Positions 1 to 6,537 of a stretch of DNA of 64,000 nucleotides are shown piece by piece (the stretch's first letter is position 1; each line of letters begins with the position of its first letter). Under the pieces are notes generated by a model. It was not told where the DNA came from, did no database searches, and worked only from the letters and a program-made list of their open reading frames with translations. The stretch comes from JBAZZQ01 sp041658725 (GTDB taxonomy: Bacteria > Planctomycetota > Phycisphaerae > JAAYCJ01), in assembly GCA_041658725.1 (NCBI GenBank), contig JBAZZQ010000001.1, positions 124,001 through 188,000 on the forward strand. Direction: 5' to 3'. The position numbers and the translations under genes are program-made.

Positions 1-1313
1 TCATCGACCAGCGATTGAAGTACCGGTCGTAACTCACCCTGGACCGCCTGCTCCCGTCGCAACGTATCCAGGACCAGCAGTTCGTGGGTGGTGAATACCG
101 CCGCACGTTCAGGCCCGATCTTTTCCAGAAATCGCAAAAACCCGGGATCCTGCAACTGTCCGTGGAGCGTCAGCGAAACCTGATAGGCATCTGTTTGCGC
201 GAAGTCCGGCAGTGGCTTGCTCTGGCGAATCGTCTCTTCAAATATGCGGTTCAGCCCCTGCCCCGCCCGCTCAACCAAACCGCAACGGGCAAAGCTGTCT
301 ACCAGCCGGCGATTCCGTGGCGACTGCCTATCAATAATGTTCTCCACCGAGATGCCCGGCGGAAAGCCACCGGGACTGACAATCTCCAACCGGCGCGGAT
401 ACTGGCGGATGAACACTGACCCCTGGTTGCGGTAGTCGCGATGGCCGACGGCATTGAGAATAGCTTCACGGGTGGCCGCCTCGCTAAATGTCGGCACATC
501 CAGCATGAACAGGCCATCCTGAAAATGCTGCAGGTCATTGCGGAGATTGATCGTTTCCCAGAGCTTGTCGTACCACGCAAGAAAGCCCCAGCGAAACTCC
601 ACACGTTGGCTGGCCGGGCCCGAGGCCTGCGTCGAACGGTACTCAAAGATCACCTCCGCATTGGCAAGGTATCGGCCTATTGCCGGGTGCGTTCCCAGCA
701 GAATCAACGCCGCATACGTGATTCTATCTTTGTCCGTCAGTTCAGCATCGGCCAGAAGCTGTCGGATCGGCAGGTTGACCAGGACCTGATTGCCGGATTT
801 CCGCAGCCACCGCTGGCGAAACTCTTCAATGGCGACCGGGTCCAGATCATCCAGAACCGCCCCCGGGCATAGCTCCGCCGAAAAATCCGGACCGGATTCA
901 TCGAAAATCCGTTTGATCTGATCGGGCGTCATCGCCACCAGATCTTGCCCACCACGCATCCAGTAGGCGCCCTCAATAGCAATCGGCATCCCGATCGGGC
1001 GCGACGGCACCCGAAAGACCAATACCCGTCCGTGGGGATGCCGCACTTCATCCACCTCCACCCGCAGCCGCAACCGCTCAATCAGCCCCGCCCGCGTACG
1101 TTCGAGCGGGTCAAAGGCCATGCTCCCGACAACGCGGCGCGGTGGCCGGTCGCTTACCCCCAGGATCATCAGGCCACCGCCCTCATTCGCAAGGGCGGCG
1201 CAGTACGTGACCAGCTTCTCAAAATGGAAGTTGTGCTTTGCCTCCTTGAATTCCAGATGCTCCCCCTCCGGAGCATTCATCCAGTTCTGAAGTTGTGCCA
1301 GTGATGTCGGCAT
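1..1313 (-). CDS. AlbA_2/Schlafen-type ATP-binding regulator (3' end outside window)
   Basis: The minus strand is open from an ATG at 1313 to the left edge, so about 437 residues are seen and the C-terminus is missing. The start MPTSLAQLQNWMNAPEGEH leads into an LEFKEAK motif near residue 20 and NEGGGLMILGVSD near residue 45, which are hallmarks of the AlbA_2 (AAA_4, Schlafen-like) domain. Around residues 275-350 a second block (REAILNAVGHRDYRNQG, then LEIVSPGGFPPGI) matches the HATPase_c_4 region found in the same family. Members are usually called transcriptional regulators or RecG-like ATP-binding proteins and are common in mobile or defence islands. The exact role here is unknown. Its start is 3 bases from the stop of a gene fragment upstream, so it may have belonged to a longer transcript. 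Confidence 0.85.
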   Translation of the reverse strand, partial: MPTSLAQLQNWMNAPEGEHLEFKEAKHNFHFEKLVTYCAALANEGGGLMILGVSDRPPRRVVGSMAFDPLERTRAGLIERLRLRVEVDEVRHPHGRVLVFRVPSRPIGMPIAIEGAYWMRGGQDLVAMTPDQIKRIFDESGPDFSAELCPGAVLDDLDPVAIEEFRQRWLRKSGNQVLVNLPIRQLLADAELTDKDRITYAALILLGTHPAIGRYLANAEVIFEYRSTQASGPASQRVEFRWGFLAWYDKLWETINLRNDLQHFQDGLFMLDVPTFSEAATREAILNAVGHRDYRNQGSVFIRQYPRRLEIVSPGGFPPGISVENIIDRQSPRNRRLVDSFARCGLVERAGQGLNRIFEETIRQSKPLPDFAQTDAYQVSLTLHGQLQDPGFLRFLEKIGPERAAVFTTHELLVLDTLRREQAVQGELRPVLQSLVD

Positions 1314-1316
1314 GGA

Positions 1317-1484
1317 TTACTTTATCTCCACTTTCTTCTTCCGATCCGCCTTCTCCGGCTGCGGCCAGGCCATGACTTCAGCCACGTTTTTGCCAAGAGC
1401 TTTGGCCTCTTCGGTCAGATAACTCTCAAAATAATTACCTATACACGTACCGTACGTCGGATCATCGCTTGATACAGCATACTT
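1317..1484 (-). pseudogene. Truncated C-terminal gene fragment, unknown family
   Basis: An open frame of about 55 codons on the minus strand ends in TAA at 1317-1319, four bases before the ATG of the AlbA_2 gene. It reads through DDPTYGTCIGNYFESYL and TEEAKALGKNVAEVMAW and ends with a lysine-rich tail. It has no start codon with a ribosome site; the upstream limit is a TGA at 1485-1487. The protein-like composition and tight spacing suggest the 3' end of a gene whose 5' part has been lost. I do not recognise the family. Confidence 0.35.
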
Positions 1485-1746
1485 TCAGATTATATTCGTA
1501 TCTGCTGCAAATCAAGGAAATTTAGCCATTTCTGGTCAATTCGCACGAACTTACGAAAGTTTCCACAAAGGATATTTGCGAATTCGTAAATGCCAGTCTG
1601 ACATCACATCAAAGGTTATCCGCAAACCCCATCATAATATTGGATATTAATGATGGAGTGAATCAAGTTGCAGAATAGAGATCATGCTAACTCATGAAGA
1701 AAAGCTCTCAGACAGAAGGTCGGCAGTGGATGAAAAGAAAAAAGAA

Positions 1747-1839
1747 TCAAAGTAATGATCTGAGGGTTAATTCACTGGTTAGTAAATTGAATTGGATGTC
1801 CGGATCAATCGGCAGAGGGTTCCCTTGCAGAGAAGCCAG
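1747..1839 (-). pseudogene. 3' remnant of a second ThiF/E1-like gene
   Basis: Between 1766 and 1815 the sequence closely matches the 3' end of the intact E1-like gene at 3177-3848 (about 50 bases with roughly five differences). In the minus-strand frame bounded by stops at 1840-1842 and 1747-1749 it reads LPIDPDIQFNLLTSELTL, against LPIDSDIQFNLLTSELTV in the intact protein. All the base changes in this block but one are synonymous. This suggests the fragment came from a diverged functional homologue rather than a recent copying slip. There is no start codon and no N-terminal domain. Confidence 0.6.
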
Positions 1840-1851
1840 CTAAGAGGAAAA

Positions 1852-1873
1852 CGCAGCCATCTGAGCGGCTGCG
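1852..1873 (-). terminator. Hairpin terminator after the 73-residue ORF
   Basis: CGCAGCC (1852-1858) pairs with GGCTGCG (1867-1873) across an 8-base loop. On the minus strand the stem is followed by TTTTCC. It lies just downstream of the small gene ending at 1889. Confidence 0.5.
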
Positions 1874-1888
1874 GGCAAAAGAAAATCC

Positions 1889-2110
1889 TCACATCTCCCA
1901 CTTAATATTCGGACAATCGAACACAATCCGTAAAACCGCCTGCCGAACCTCCCGATCCGTCCGTAACAGTTTGATCAGCCGCTCAGCCAGGCTGTCGTCA
2001 AACAACGGTGTATTAACCGCCGACCCCTCAAGGTTTCGCGGCACATTCCCCAGATCGGCGACCAAGGCCTGAATACCGATGTCCGTTTGAATCGTCTTTT
2101 GTTCTTCCAT
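1889..2110 (-). CDS. Small hypothetical protein (73 aa)
   Basis: The ATG at 2110 has a strong GGAGG ribosome site with six bases between it and the start, which is the main reason to believe this ORF. The product starts MEEQKTIQTDIGIQALVADL and ends in CPNIKWEM. It is acidic to neutral, has no membrane segment and no motif I recognise. It is followed by a terminator-like hairpin and is divergent from the truncated plus-strand gene at 2149. It may be the last surviving gene of the minus-strand cassette to its right. Confidence 0.5.
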   Translation of the reverse strand: MEEQKTIQTDIGIQALVADLGNVPRNLEGSAVNTPLFDDSLAERLIKLLRTDREVRQAVLRIVFDCPNIKWEM

Positions 2111-2137
2111 TTTTTCCTCCAGCCATACTCACTTTTG

Positions 2138-2166
2138 GAGCCTGGCTCATGTTTTTGGCCAGGCTC
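2138..2166. other. Perfect 9-bp inverted repeat between divergent genes
   Basis: GAGCCTGGC at 2138-2146 is mirrored by GCCAGGCTC at 2158-2166 with an 11-base loop. It sits between the minus-strand gene starting at 2110 and the plus-strand gene fragment starting at about 2149. It could be an operator or a relic hairpin; nothing decides between these. Confidence 0.4.
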
Positions 2167-2544
2167 AAGAATAAATCGGATACTGAAGCCGGTCTTCCCG
2201 ATGTTCGATTCAAATTTGATACGTTCTTTACTGTGACGTTCCAGCGTCCCCTCGAACCTCGGACGCCGAAAAAAGGCTTCAGCGTAAACTTCAGAGAAAA
2301 CTTCAGTACAAACTTCATGGTAAAAGGTCGGCAACTTGAGCGAATGCTGGCGGCGATTGAAATCGTGGCGGGCGGAAAGATCCTCAACGTTGCGGATTTG
2401 GCCCGCGTCTTTCAGGTCTCGCCGCGGACGGTATTCGAAGACTTGCGGCGGCTTCAGAAATGGGAAATTCTTGCGTTTGAAGGTCCCCCCAAAACCGGAC
2501 GGTATGCACTGACTGAAACCGGCAGAAAAATGATTACCCGGTGA
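2149..2544 (+). pseudogene. C-terminal fragment of an AlbA_2/RecG-like regulator (winged helix)
   Basis: The 131-residue frame has weak evidence for its start; the family-like sequence begins around residue 12 (AGLPDVRFKFDTFFTVTFQRP). That block resembles the segment after the HATPase region in AlbA_2/AAA_4 regulators. It is followed by a linker with repeated NFRENF-like units and then a winged-helix domain (VADLARVFQVSPRTVFEDL, then LQKWEILAFEGPPKTGRYALT). The N-terminal AlbA_2 and ATPase domains are absent, so this is probably the 3' end of a decayed gene. A small free-standing winged-helix regulator is the alternative. It lies on the opposite strand to the intact family member at 1-1313. 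Confidence 0.6.
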
Positions 2545-2625
2545 TTGGTGGGGTCAGTTTACCGATGGTTCTACAGCTCACGTCCGTAAACTGAACATCA
2601 TAGCTCTCGCTACGCCGGATGAAAA

Positions 2626-2645
2626 TCGCGGCCAGATGGCCGCGA
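2626..2645 (-). terminator. Perfect hairpin, likely terminator of the zinc-ribbon gene
   Basis: TCGCGGCC pairs with GGCCGCGA around an AGAT loop. On the minus strand the stem is followed by TTTTC, and the hairpin lies downstream of the gene ending at 2697. Confidence 0.45.
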
Positions 2646-2696
2646 AAAAAAGAAGGGAAAGAAGGCAGGAATCAGAGGAGGGGAATTTGAGGGACA

Positions 2697-3086
2697 TCAC
2701 GATATTGGTTCAAGCAATGGTTTCACAGGCAGCACAAACAGCTCGTTTGGCATCTCTCGCAGGTGCCGAATCGCCTGTCGATGCCAGAGGATTTCGTGTT
2801 TCAATTCCCCAATGGCTTCGGTGTGGCGATGTCGGTGATACGGGGCGGCGGCTCGGGAAGCGGCGGGCGGCTTGGTGTAGGCTGGCGGGTGGGCAGGTCG
2901 GGTCTGGATGAATCCGTCGTACACCAGCCAGAACATCTGGAGGCATGCCGGGCAGAGCAGCGCATAAGCGTTTTGAGTGCCTTGTATGTCCGTCAGCACC
3001 AATTGCCGATAGCCGATGCCGGGATCGGTCTGTCCGCACTTGGCACATTGGATACGGTAACGGGTGGATTTGGTTTTCTTGGTCAT
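2697..3086 (-). CDS. Zinc-ribbon protein of unknown function (129 aa)
   Basis: The ATG at 3086 has an AAAGGA ribosome site eight bases upstream. The N-terminal 50 residues form a zinc ribbon with paired cysteines at 14/17 and 45/48 (CAKC and CPAC). The middle is proline-, alanine- and histidine-rich and probably unstructured. The C-terminal third is helical. It is the next gene after the E1-like gene on the same strand, with a hairpin between them, so it may be an accessory of the ubiquitin-like cassette. No enzymatic motif is visible. Zinc ribbons of this kind usually bind nucleic acid or protein partners. Confidence 0.7.
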   Translation of the reverse strand: MTKKTKSTRYRIQCAKCGQTDPGIGYRQLVLTDIQGTQNAYALLCPACLQMFWLVYDGFIQTRPAHPPAYTKPPAASRAAAPYHRHRHTEAIGELKHEILWHRQAIRHLREMPNELFVLPVKPLLEPIS

Positions 3087-3135
3087 GGTTTTGTCCTTTA
3101 TAAATACGGGTTCATGGATTCGATCACGAAAATAC

Positions 3136-3159
3136 CCGCAACCGGGTGAGCGGCTGCGG
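3136..3159. other. Intergenic hairpin between E1 and zinc-ribbon genes
   Basis: CCGCAACC pairs with GGCTGCGG (one mismatch) across an 8-base loop. It belongs to a series of hairpins found between genes of this region. There is no strong T-tract, so it may be a processing or pausing element rather than a true terminator. Confidence 0.4.
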
Positions 3160-3176
3160 ATAATAACGCGAAATAA

Positions 3177-3848
3177 TTAATGGGATTCGGCAACCGTCAA
3201 TTCACTGGTCAGCAAATTGAATTGAATGTCCGAATCAATCGGCAGATTTCTCAACCACTTGGCAAACTGGGCGATCATCAGGCCGGCAGCGATATTCGCA
3301 CAGTAGATGGTCGTCTTGGCCGTGCAGGCGCCTTGATGGGCTTCCTCAGCGGCAAAAAGCGTGGTTGGGTAGTGCTTTCGGGAAACCGGGTCGCAGGCAG
3401 TCAGAACTCGAAGGACTTCGGCGGACATTCTTCCGTCGCACCAGAATTCTACCTGGTCCTTCACCGAGTCCCAAAGGAGTTTTCGGGTCTCGATTTTGTC
3501 AACACAGATAAAAATAACATTGCCGACCTTGGTGCTTCGTTTGAATCGCTCGGGAACCCGGACGATATCAACTTGGCCGTTGATTCGCCAGCAGTCCTGG
3601 GCGGTGGCATTGACTTTCAGGGCCGAAAGCGATTCCTCCAGGTAGCCTTGGCTGGCCAAGTTATGGATTTCGACCGTATCAAAATCCAAGAGTTGCAAAC
3701 ACGAGACTCCCATCGCCGCCAGTTGCAGGGCGACTTGCCTGCCAATGGCTCCGACGCCGATCACCGTCACTTTGCATCGGGCCAGTTTTTCCGGCGGGAT
3801 TATGTCCTTTTGCCGGATAAAGCGTTCATTATCAGTTTGTGCATCCAT
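3177..3848 (-). CDS. E1-like ThiF-family adenylating enzyme
   Basis: This 223-residue protein has the ThiF/MoeB/E1 adenylation fold. It shows a glycine-rich nucleotide loop GVGAIG at 31-36, an acidic strand end (LLDFDTVE, D55/D57), then HNLASQG, a basic residue at K78 and a CVDKIETR motif around D117. Arginines R9 and R12 (NERFIRQKD) match the conserved N-terminal arginines of the family. Candidate catalytic cysteines are C175 and C183 (GACTAKTTIYCAN). It lacks the paired CxxC zinc site of MoeB and ThiF. The expected reaction is ATP-dependent activation of the C-terminus of the ubiquitin-like protein at 6114-6344. The gene has an AAAGGAA ribosome site and lies in a co-oriented cluster with JAB, E2-like and Ubl genes. 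A thiamine or molybdopterin role is unlikely because no such genes are near. Confidence 0.9.
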   Translation of the reverse strand: MDAQTDNERFIRQKDIIPPEKLARCKVTVIGVGAIGRQVALQLAAMGVSCLQLLDFDTVEIHNLASQGYLEESLSALKVNATAQDCWRINGQVDIVRVPERFKRSTKVGNVIFICVDKIETRKLLWDSVKDQVEFWCDGRMSAEVLRVLTACDPVSRKHYPTTLFAAEEAHQGACTAKTTIYCANIAAGLMIAQFAKWLRNLPIDSDIQFNLLTSELTVAESH

Positions 3849-3900
3849 AAAAAGTTCCTTTCCGTCGCGTTCCGCGACTTAAATGATATTACGGGTCTTC

Positions 3901-4203
3901 TCATTCCAGGCCGCCGAACTCTTCGGCTTTTTCCCAGAGGTATTCGGTGCATAACCAGCGGGTCCGAACCTGGCAAGCAGGATTAATCTTGCGGAAGGCT
4001 TCGGTGAACCGCTCATGGGCTTCCGCTTCGGTTTCACCACCACACAGCGATCCCGACCCACCCCAATGGACATACGGCTCATTGTGCTTGTCGGTTTGAA
4101 TCTCACAAAAGCCCTGGTCCCAGCCGGACTCGCTCATCACCCGGCAGACCTGTTCCATACTCAAGTCCTTGACTTCCACTCTCACTTCATAGCAGCGACT
4201 CAT
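3901..4203 (-). CDS. Conserved-looking small protein in the Ubl cassette (100 aa)
   Basis: The start is placed at the ATG at 4203 because AAGGAG lies eight bases before it; a longer TTG start at 4221 has no ribosome site. The product begins MSRCYEVRVEVKDLSMEQV and contains CEIQTDKHNEPYVHWGGSGS and a helical C-terminus ending EKAEEFGGLE. An alternating strand-helix pattern suggests a small alpha/beta domain. I do not recognise it. It sits between the JAB protease and E1 genes with short gaps, which argues for a dedicated role in the conjugation pathway, such as a substrate or adaptor. It has four cysteines but no CxxC pairs. Confidence 0.75.
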   Translation of the reverse strand: MSRCYEVRVEVKDLSMEQVCRVMSESGWDQGFCEIQTDKHNEPYVHWGGSGSLCGGETEAEAHERFTEAFRKINPACQVRTRWLCTEYLWEKAEEFGGLE

Positions 4204-4230
4204 AAAAAAAACTCCTTTCAAAAGTTGCGG

Positions 4231-5055
4231 TTAGTAGTTCCACCACCAGGGGTTGTCGGGGTCTTCGAAGCCCCATGCTCTTTCGTCGAATTCCTCAATC
4301 TCTTCTTCCGGCCAGCCGGTTGCGAGTTCGGCCCGTTCTTCCGGGGTCATTGACTGCTCTTGAATTCCTCGCCATTCCTCGGGATGGATATTGGCTTTGT
4401 ATTCCTCGATCCAGGCCGGTTGATCCGCGGCGAGGAAGGGTTTGTCATAATCCACTTCGACTGGGATCAGAACCTGTCCACCGGGACCGACGTTAAAACT
4501 GATCCGGGCGTAGGTTTTTCCTTCCTGAGCCACGATAAACATAATGCTCCATTGACACTTCCCGAAAACTCGCCGGAATGTCTCTTCATCGGTTCCGCTT
4601 GGATTTGGACAGTTGCCGGGGTGAGTATGGACCCAGATTCTTGCGAATTGTTCGGGTTTTCGGCCCTGGTCCACCCGTGTTTCAAAGAAATCGGCAACGG
4701 CGTTATCATCGAACGATACGCTGACGCAGGTGACCTGCTGTTTCACCGTTTGAAAATCGTGGATGTAGAGCAAGTCATCCGGTGGGGTGATGCCGAAGCC
4801 GCCGATCTCGGTTTCACCGGCATCGCGAAAGAAGAGCAGTTTAGCCCAGGCGGTTGGGCTGAAGCGAAGGGACAGCGTTTTTCCGGTAAACGTTTCTTCT
4901 TCATCAAACCGCGGTCGCAGTATCCGCACTTTCACATTCGTCTTGGCATTCGGTTCCGGTGTCTTCTCCGGTTTCGGATCTGGAGACACTTCCGACTTTG
5001 GTTCCTTCGGTTCGGGTTTCGGACTCACGTTCGTTGTTTCCACTGGATTCAACAT
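4231..5055 (-). CDS. JAB/JAMM-domain metalloprotease (Ubl-processing candidate)
   Basis: The ATG at 5055 is chosen because GAGG lies nine bases upstream; starts at 5061 (ATG) and 5070 (GTG) are possible. From this start the protein has 274 residues. Residues 1-45 are proline/lysine/glutamate-rich and probably disordered. The JAB domain spans about 55-195 and holds a complete JAMM zinc site: E83 in ETEIGGFG, then H143-T-H145, S153 and D156 in HTHPGNCPNPSGTDEE. The C-terminal 75 residues are acidic and tryptophan-rich, ending in PWWWNY. The family cleaves isopeptide bonds or trims Ubl tails. Here it could mature the Ubl (which lacks a terminal di-glycine) or deconjugate it. Its first 152 bases overlap the end of the E2-like gene in another frame. 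Confidence 0.9.
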   Translation of the reverse strand: MLNPVETTNVSPKPEPKEPKSEVSPDPKPEKTPEPNAKTNVKVRILRPRFDEEETFTGKTLSLRFSPTAWAKLLFFRDAGETEIGGFGITPPDDLLYIHDFQTVKQQVTCVSVSFDDNAVADFFETRVDQGRKPEQFARIWVHTHPGNCPNPSGTDEETFRRVFGKCQWSIMFIVAQEGKTYARISFNVGPGGQVLIPVEVDYDKPFLAADQPAWIEEYKANIHPEEWRGIQEQSMTPEERAELATGWPEEEIEEFDERAWGFEDPDNPWWWNY

Positions 5056-6025
5056 TTTCATTTTCCTCACTTTCGGTTTTACAATTGGGACAAATTAATT
5101 CATTATCATCCATACACGAAGTACAACATTTCTGACCACACTCTTTGCAGGTCTTGAGACAATCCTTACAGACTCTTTCTTCGCATTCGGGGCAACGATC
5201 CAGACAACTCAGACATACGGTGGTGTCGCACGAATGGCAGTAGCTGGAACATTCCTCGCAGAATTCCCGCGAACAAAACTGGCAAAAATAGACATAGTCT
5301 TCTGACATCTCACTTCCACACTCATAACACGACCGGCCATTCCAATCCTCGATCGTTACATACGCAGAGGCAGCGTTATACGTGTTCAGAATGTTTGAGA
5401 CCAGAGTGAAAAAGTCATAGATGCGGCCTTCGTGTAATGCCATGTTGATGGCCGCTGATCCATCGCCTTCGCACAATCGATCACTGCTGACGTGCGGGTG
5501 AGTGACCTCATCGTTCGAACTCGCTGTGTGCGGGTCGCAGGCAAAAACGTAGTAGCTTGCCTGGTCATAGTGCCGCCAGAGATTTTTCACTTCCAGTTGA
5601 ATCTGAAAGGATCCCAGGTACAGGTCATCGAGTTCGATCGGCTGGGTATCCACAGACAGATGGTTTTCCTCAAAGTCGTAGGAAAATTCCTCGAATTCAT
5701 CCTGGACCTGTAAAAGTTCTTCGTAGATGGTTCGCACGGCAGGTAAAGTGAATTTAGGGGCCTGGGAAAGCTGCTGAAGATCGCCGACGGCATGAGACAC
5801 GAAGTACAAATCGCGGTTCATCCGATCGCGGCAACGTTCCGCCGCGGCTGACCATGTGCGATTAATCGATTGTGCCAATTGCTTACTCGTTTGAGTAATG
5901 TCGGACAGTTGGCTGGAGACGTTGCTCATCCGCTGCAATAGTTCTTTGTAGCGATGCTGATGGAGTTTTACCAATTCATCGAGTATGCGATCTGCGATTC
6001 GAAACAGTTCTTTAGGGGTGTACAT
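4904..6025 (-). CDS. E2/UBC-like domain fused to tandem CxxC zinc fingers (possible E2-E3 fusion)
   Basis: This 373-residue protein starts at ATG 6025 with a GAGGT ribosome site. Residues 1-125 are helical with coiled-coil character. Residues 130-230 resemble an E2 fold: strands LYLGSFQIQLEV and SYYVFACDPH are followed by THPHVSSDRLCEGDG, matching the E2 pattern of an HPN-type motif followed by the active-site cysteine (here C185), and then helices. Residues 233-315 hold 20 cysteines spaced mostly as CxxC, x4, CxxC, x3 (CYEC, CQFC, CEEC, CHSC, CLSC, CPEC, CKDC, CKEC and on to CPNC), as in RING or other treble-clef arrays. The last 55 residues are acidic and low-complexity, and overlap the JAB gene. 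The E2 call rests on the motif and on the E1/Ubl/JAB neighbours. The zinc array could act as an E3 or only bind substrate. Confidence 0.75.
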   Translation of the reverse strand: MYTPKELFRIADRILDELVKLHQHRYKELLQRMSNVSSQLSDITQTSKQLAQSINRTWSAAAERCRDRMNRDLYFVSHAVGDLQQLSQAPKFTLPAVRTIYEELLQVQDEFEEFSYDFEENHLSVDTQPIELDDLYLGSFQIQLEVKNLWRHYDQASYYVFACDPHTASSNDEVTHPHVSSDRLCEGDGSAAINMALHEGRIYDFFTLVSNILNTYNAASAYVTIEDWNGRSCYECGSEMSEDYVYFCQFCSREFCEECSSYCHSCDTTVCLSCLDRCPECEERVCKDCLKTCKECGQKCCTSCMDDNELICPNCKTESEENENVESSGNNERESETRTEGTKVGSVSRSETGEDTGTECQDECESADTATAV

Positions 6026-6051
6026 AAAATTACCTCATACAAAAATAATGT

Positions 6052-6092
6052 GGGGCATCCGCCCGTCTTTACGCAAAACAGACGAATGCCCC
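6052..6092. other. Stem-loop between the Ubl and E2-like genes
   Basis: An outer stem GGGGCAT (6052-6058) / ATGCCCC (6086-6092) encloses an inner stem CGTCT (6064-6068) / AGACG (6080-6084). On the minus strand it is followed by an AT-rich run (ATTATTTTTG) before the E2-like start. It may partly terminate or process the transcript so that the Ubl is made in excess. Confidence 0.45.
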
Positions 6093-6113
6093 GATTGGTC
6101 ATTTGGACACGTT

Positions 6114-6344
6114 TTACGAAGAGATTCGCGCGCCCTCAATTTTCGTTGGAGTGCAGGTAACGCGGTCGCCATCCTGCAACACGTAGTTTTGGGGCACGGG
6201 TTGACGGTTCACGCGAATAAGATACTCCGTGGGTTCACGATCCTGCATCTGAGTTTTGAAAAACTGATGCATCGTGGTTCCTTCGTTGATGGTGACATAA
6301 TTCGCGTAGCCGCCTCCGTCATTATTGATCCATAATATTCTCAT
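6114..6344 (-). CDS. Ubiquitin-like beta-grasp protein (ThiS/MoaD-like)
   Basis: The 76-residue product has an AAAGGA ribosome site upstream of ATG 6344. It shows the beta-grasp pattern: strand RILWINN, strand YVTINEG, helix TTMHQFFKTQM, strand YLIRVNRQPV, and the family hallmark VLQDGDRVTCTPTKIEGA. The C-terminus is KIEGARISS. There is no di-glycine; the only nearby glycine is G71, so activation may need trimming by the JAB protease to expose G71 or A72. It is the first gene of the E2-JAB-E1 group in transcription order, with hairpins on both sides. ThiS or MoaD function is unlikely given the neighbours. It is probably conjugated to proteins, or used as a carrier. Confidence 0.8.
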   Translation of the reverse strand: MRILWINNDGGGYANYVTINEGTTMHQFFKTQMQDREPTEYLIRVNRQPVPQNYVLQDGDRVTCTPTKIEGARISS

Positions 6345-6425
6345 GATTTGATCCTTTCGAATAAAAGATATTTTTAAAAATACGAATACAAACTCGGAAA
6401 ATCAAAGTTGATTTTGTCATAGCAA

Positions 6426-6444
6426 TCCGCCTTACACAGGCGGA
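6426..6444. other. Small hairpin upstream of the Ubl gene
   Basis: TCCGCC (6426-6431) pairs with GGCGGA (6439-6444) across a 7-base loop. No T-tract follows on either strand. It lies in the gap between the 161-residue ORF and the Ubl gene. Confidence 0.35.
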
Positions 6445-6537
6445 CCGCGCGCAAAGAGATTCTGTAGTTTTCTCATAAATTTCCTTTCAGGGTAAAAATG
6501 GTTTATTGAGGTTTGAAATTACGGTAGGTTTTGATGG

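Larger units (their letters stand above)
1485..1888. other. Non-coding stretch with gene debris
   Basis: No complete gene is visible. The stretch is AT-rich in its left half and contains a short remnant related to the ThiF-like E1 gene and a terminator hairpin, both listed separately. Nothing else was recognised. Confidence 0.5.

Noticed and set aside
3901..4221. TTG start at 4221 for the small cassette protein
   Set aside because: That start lies on the ribosome site of the ATG at 4203 and has none of its own.
3177..6344. Assigning the cassette to the PRTRC genetic system
   Set aside because: ThiF, Ubl and JAB parts agree in kind, but no ParB-related gene or other PRTRC marker protein is visible, and the E2-zinc protein is not a typical member.
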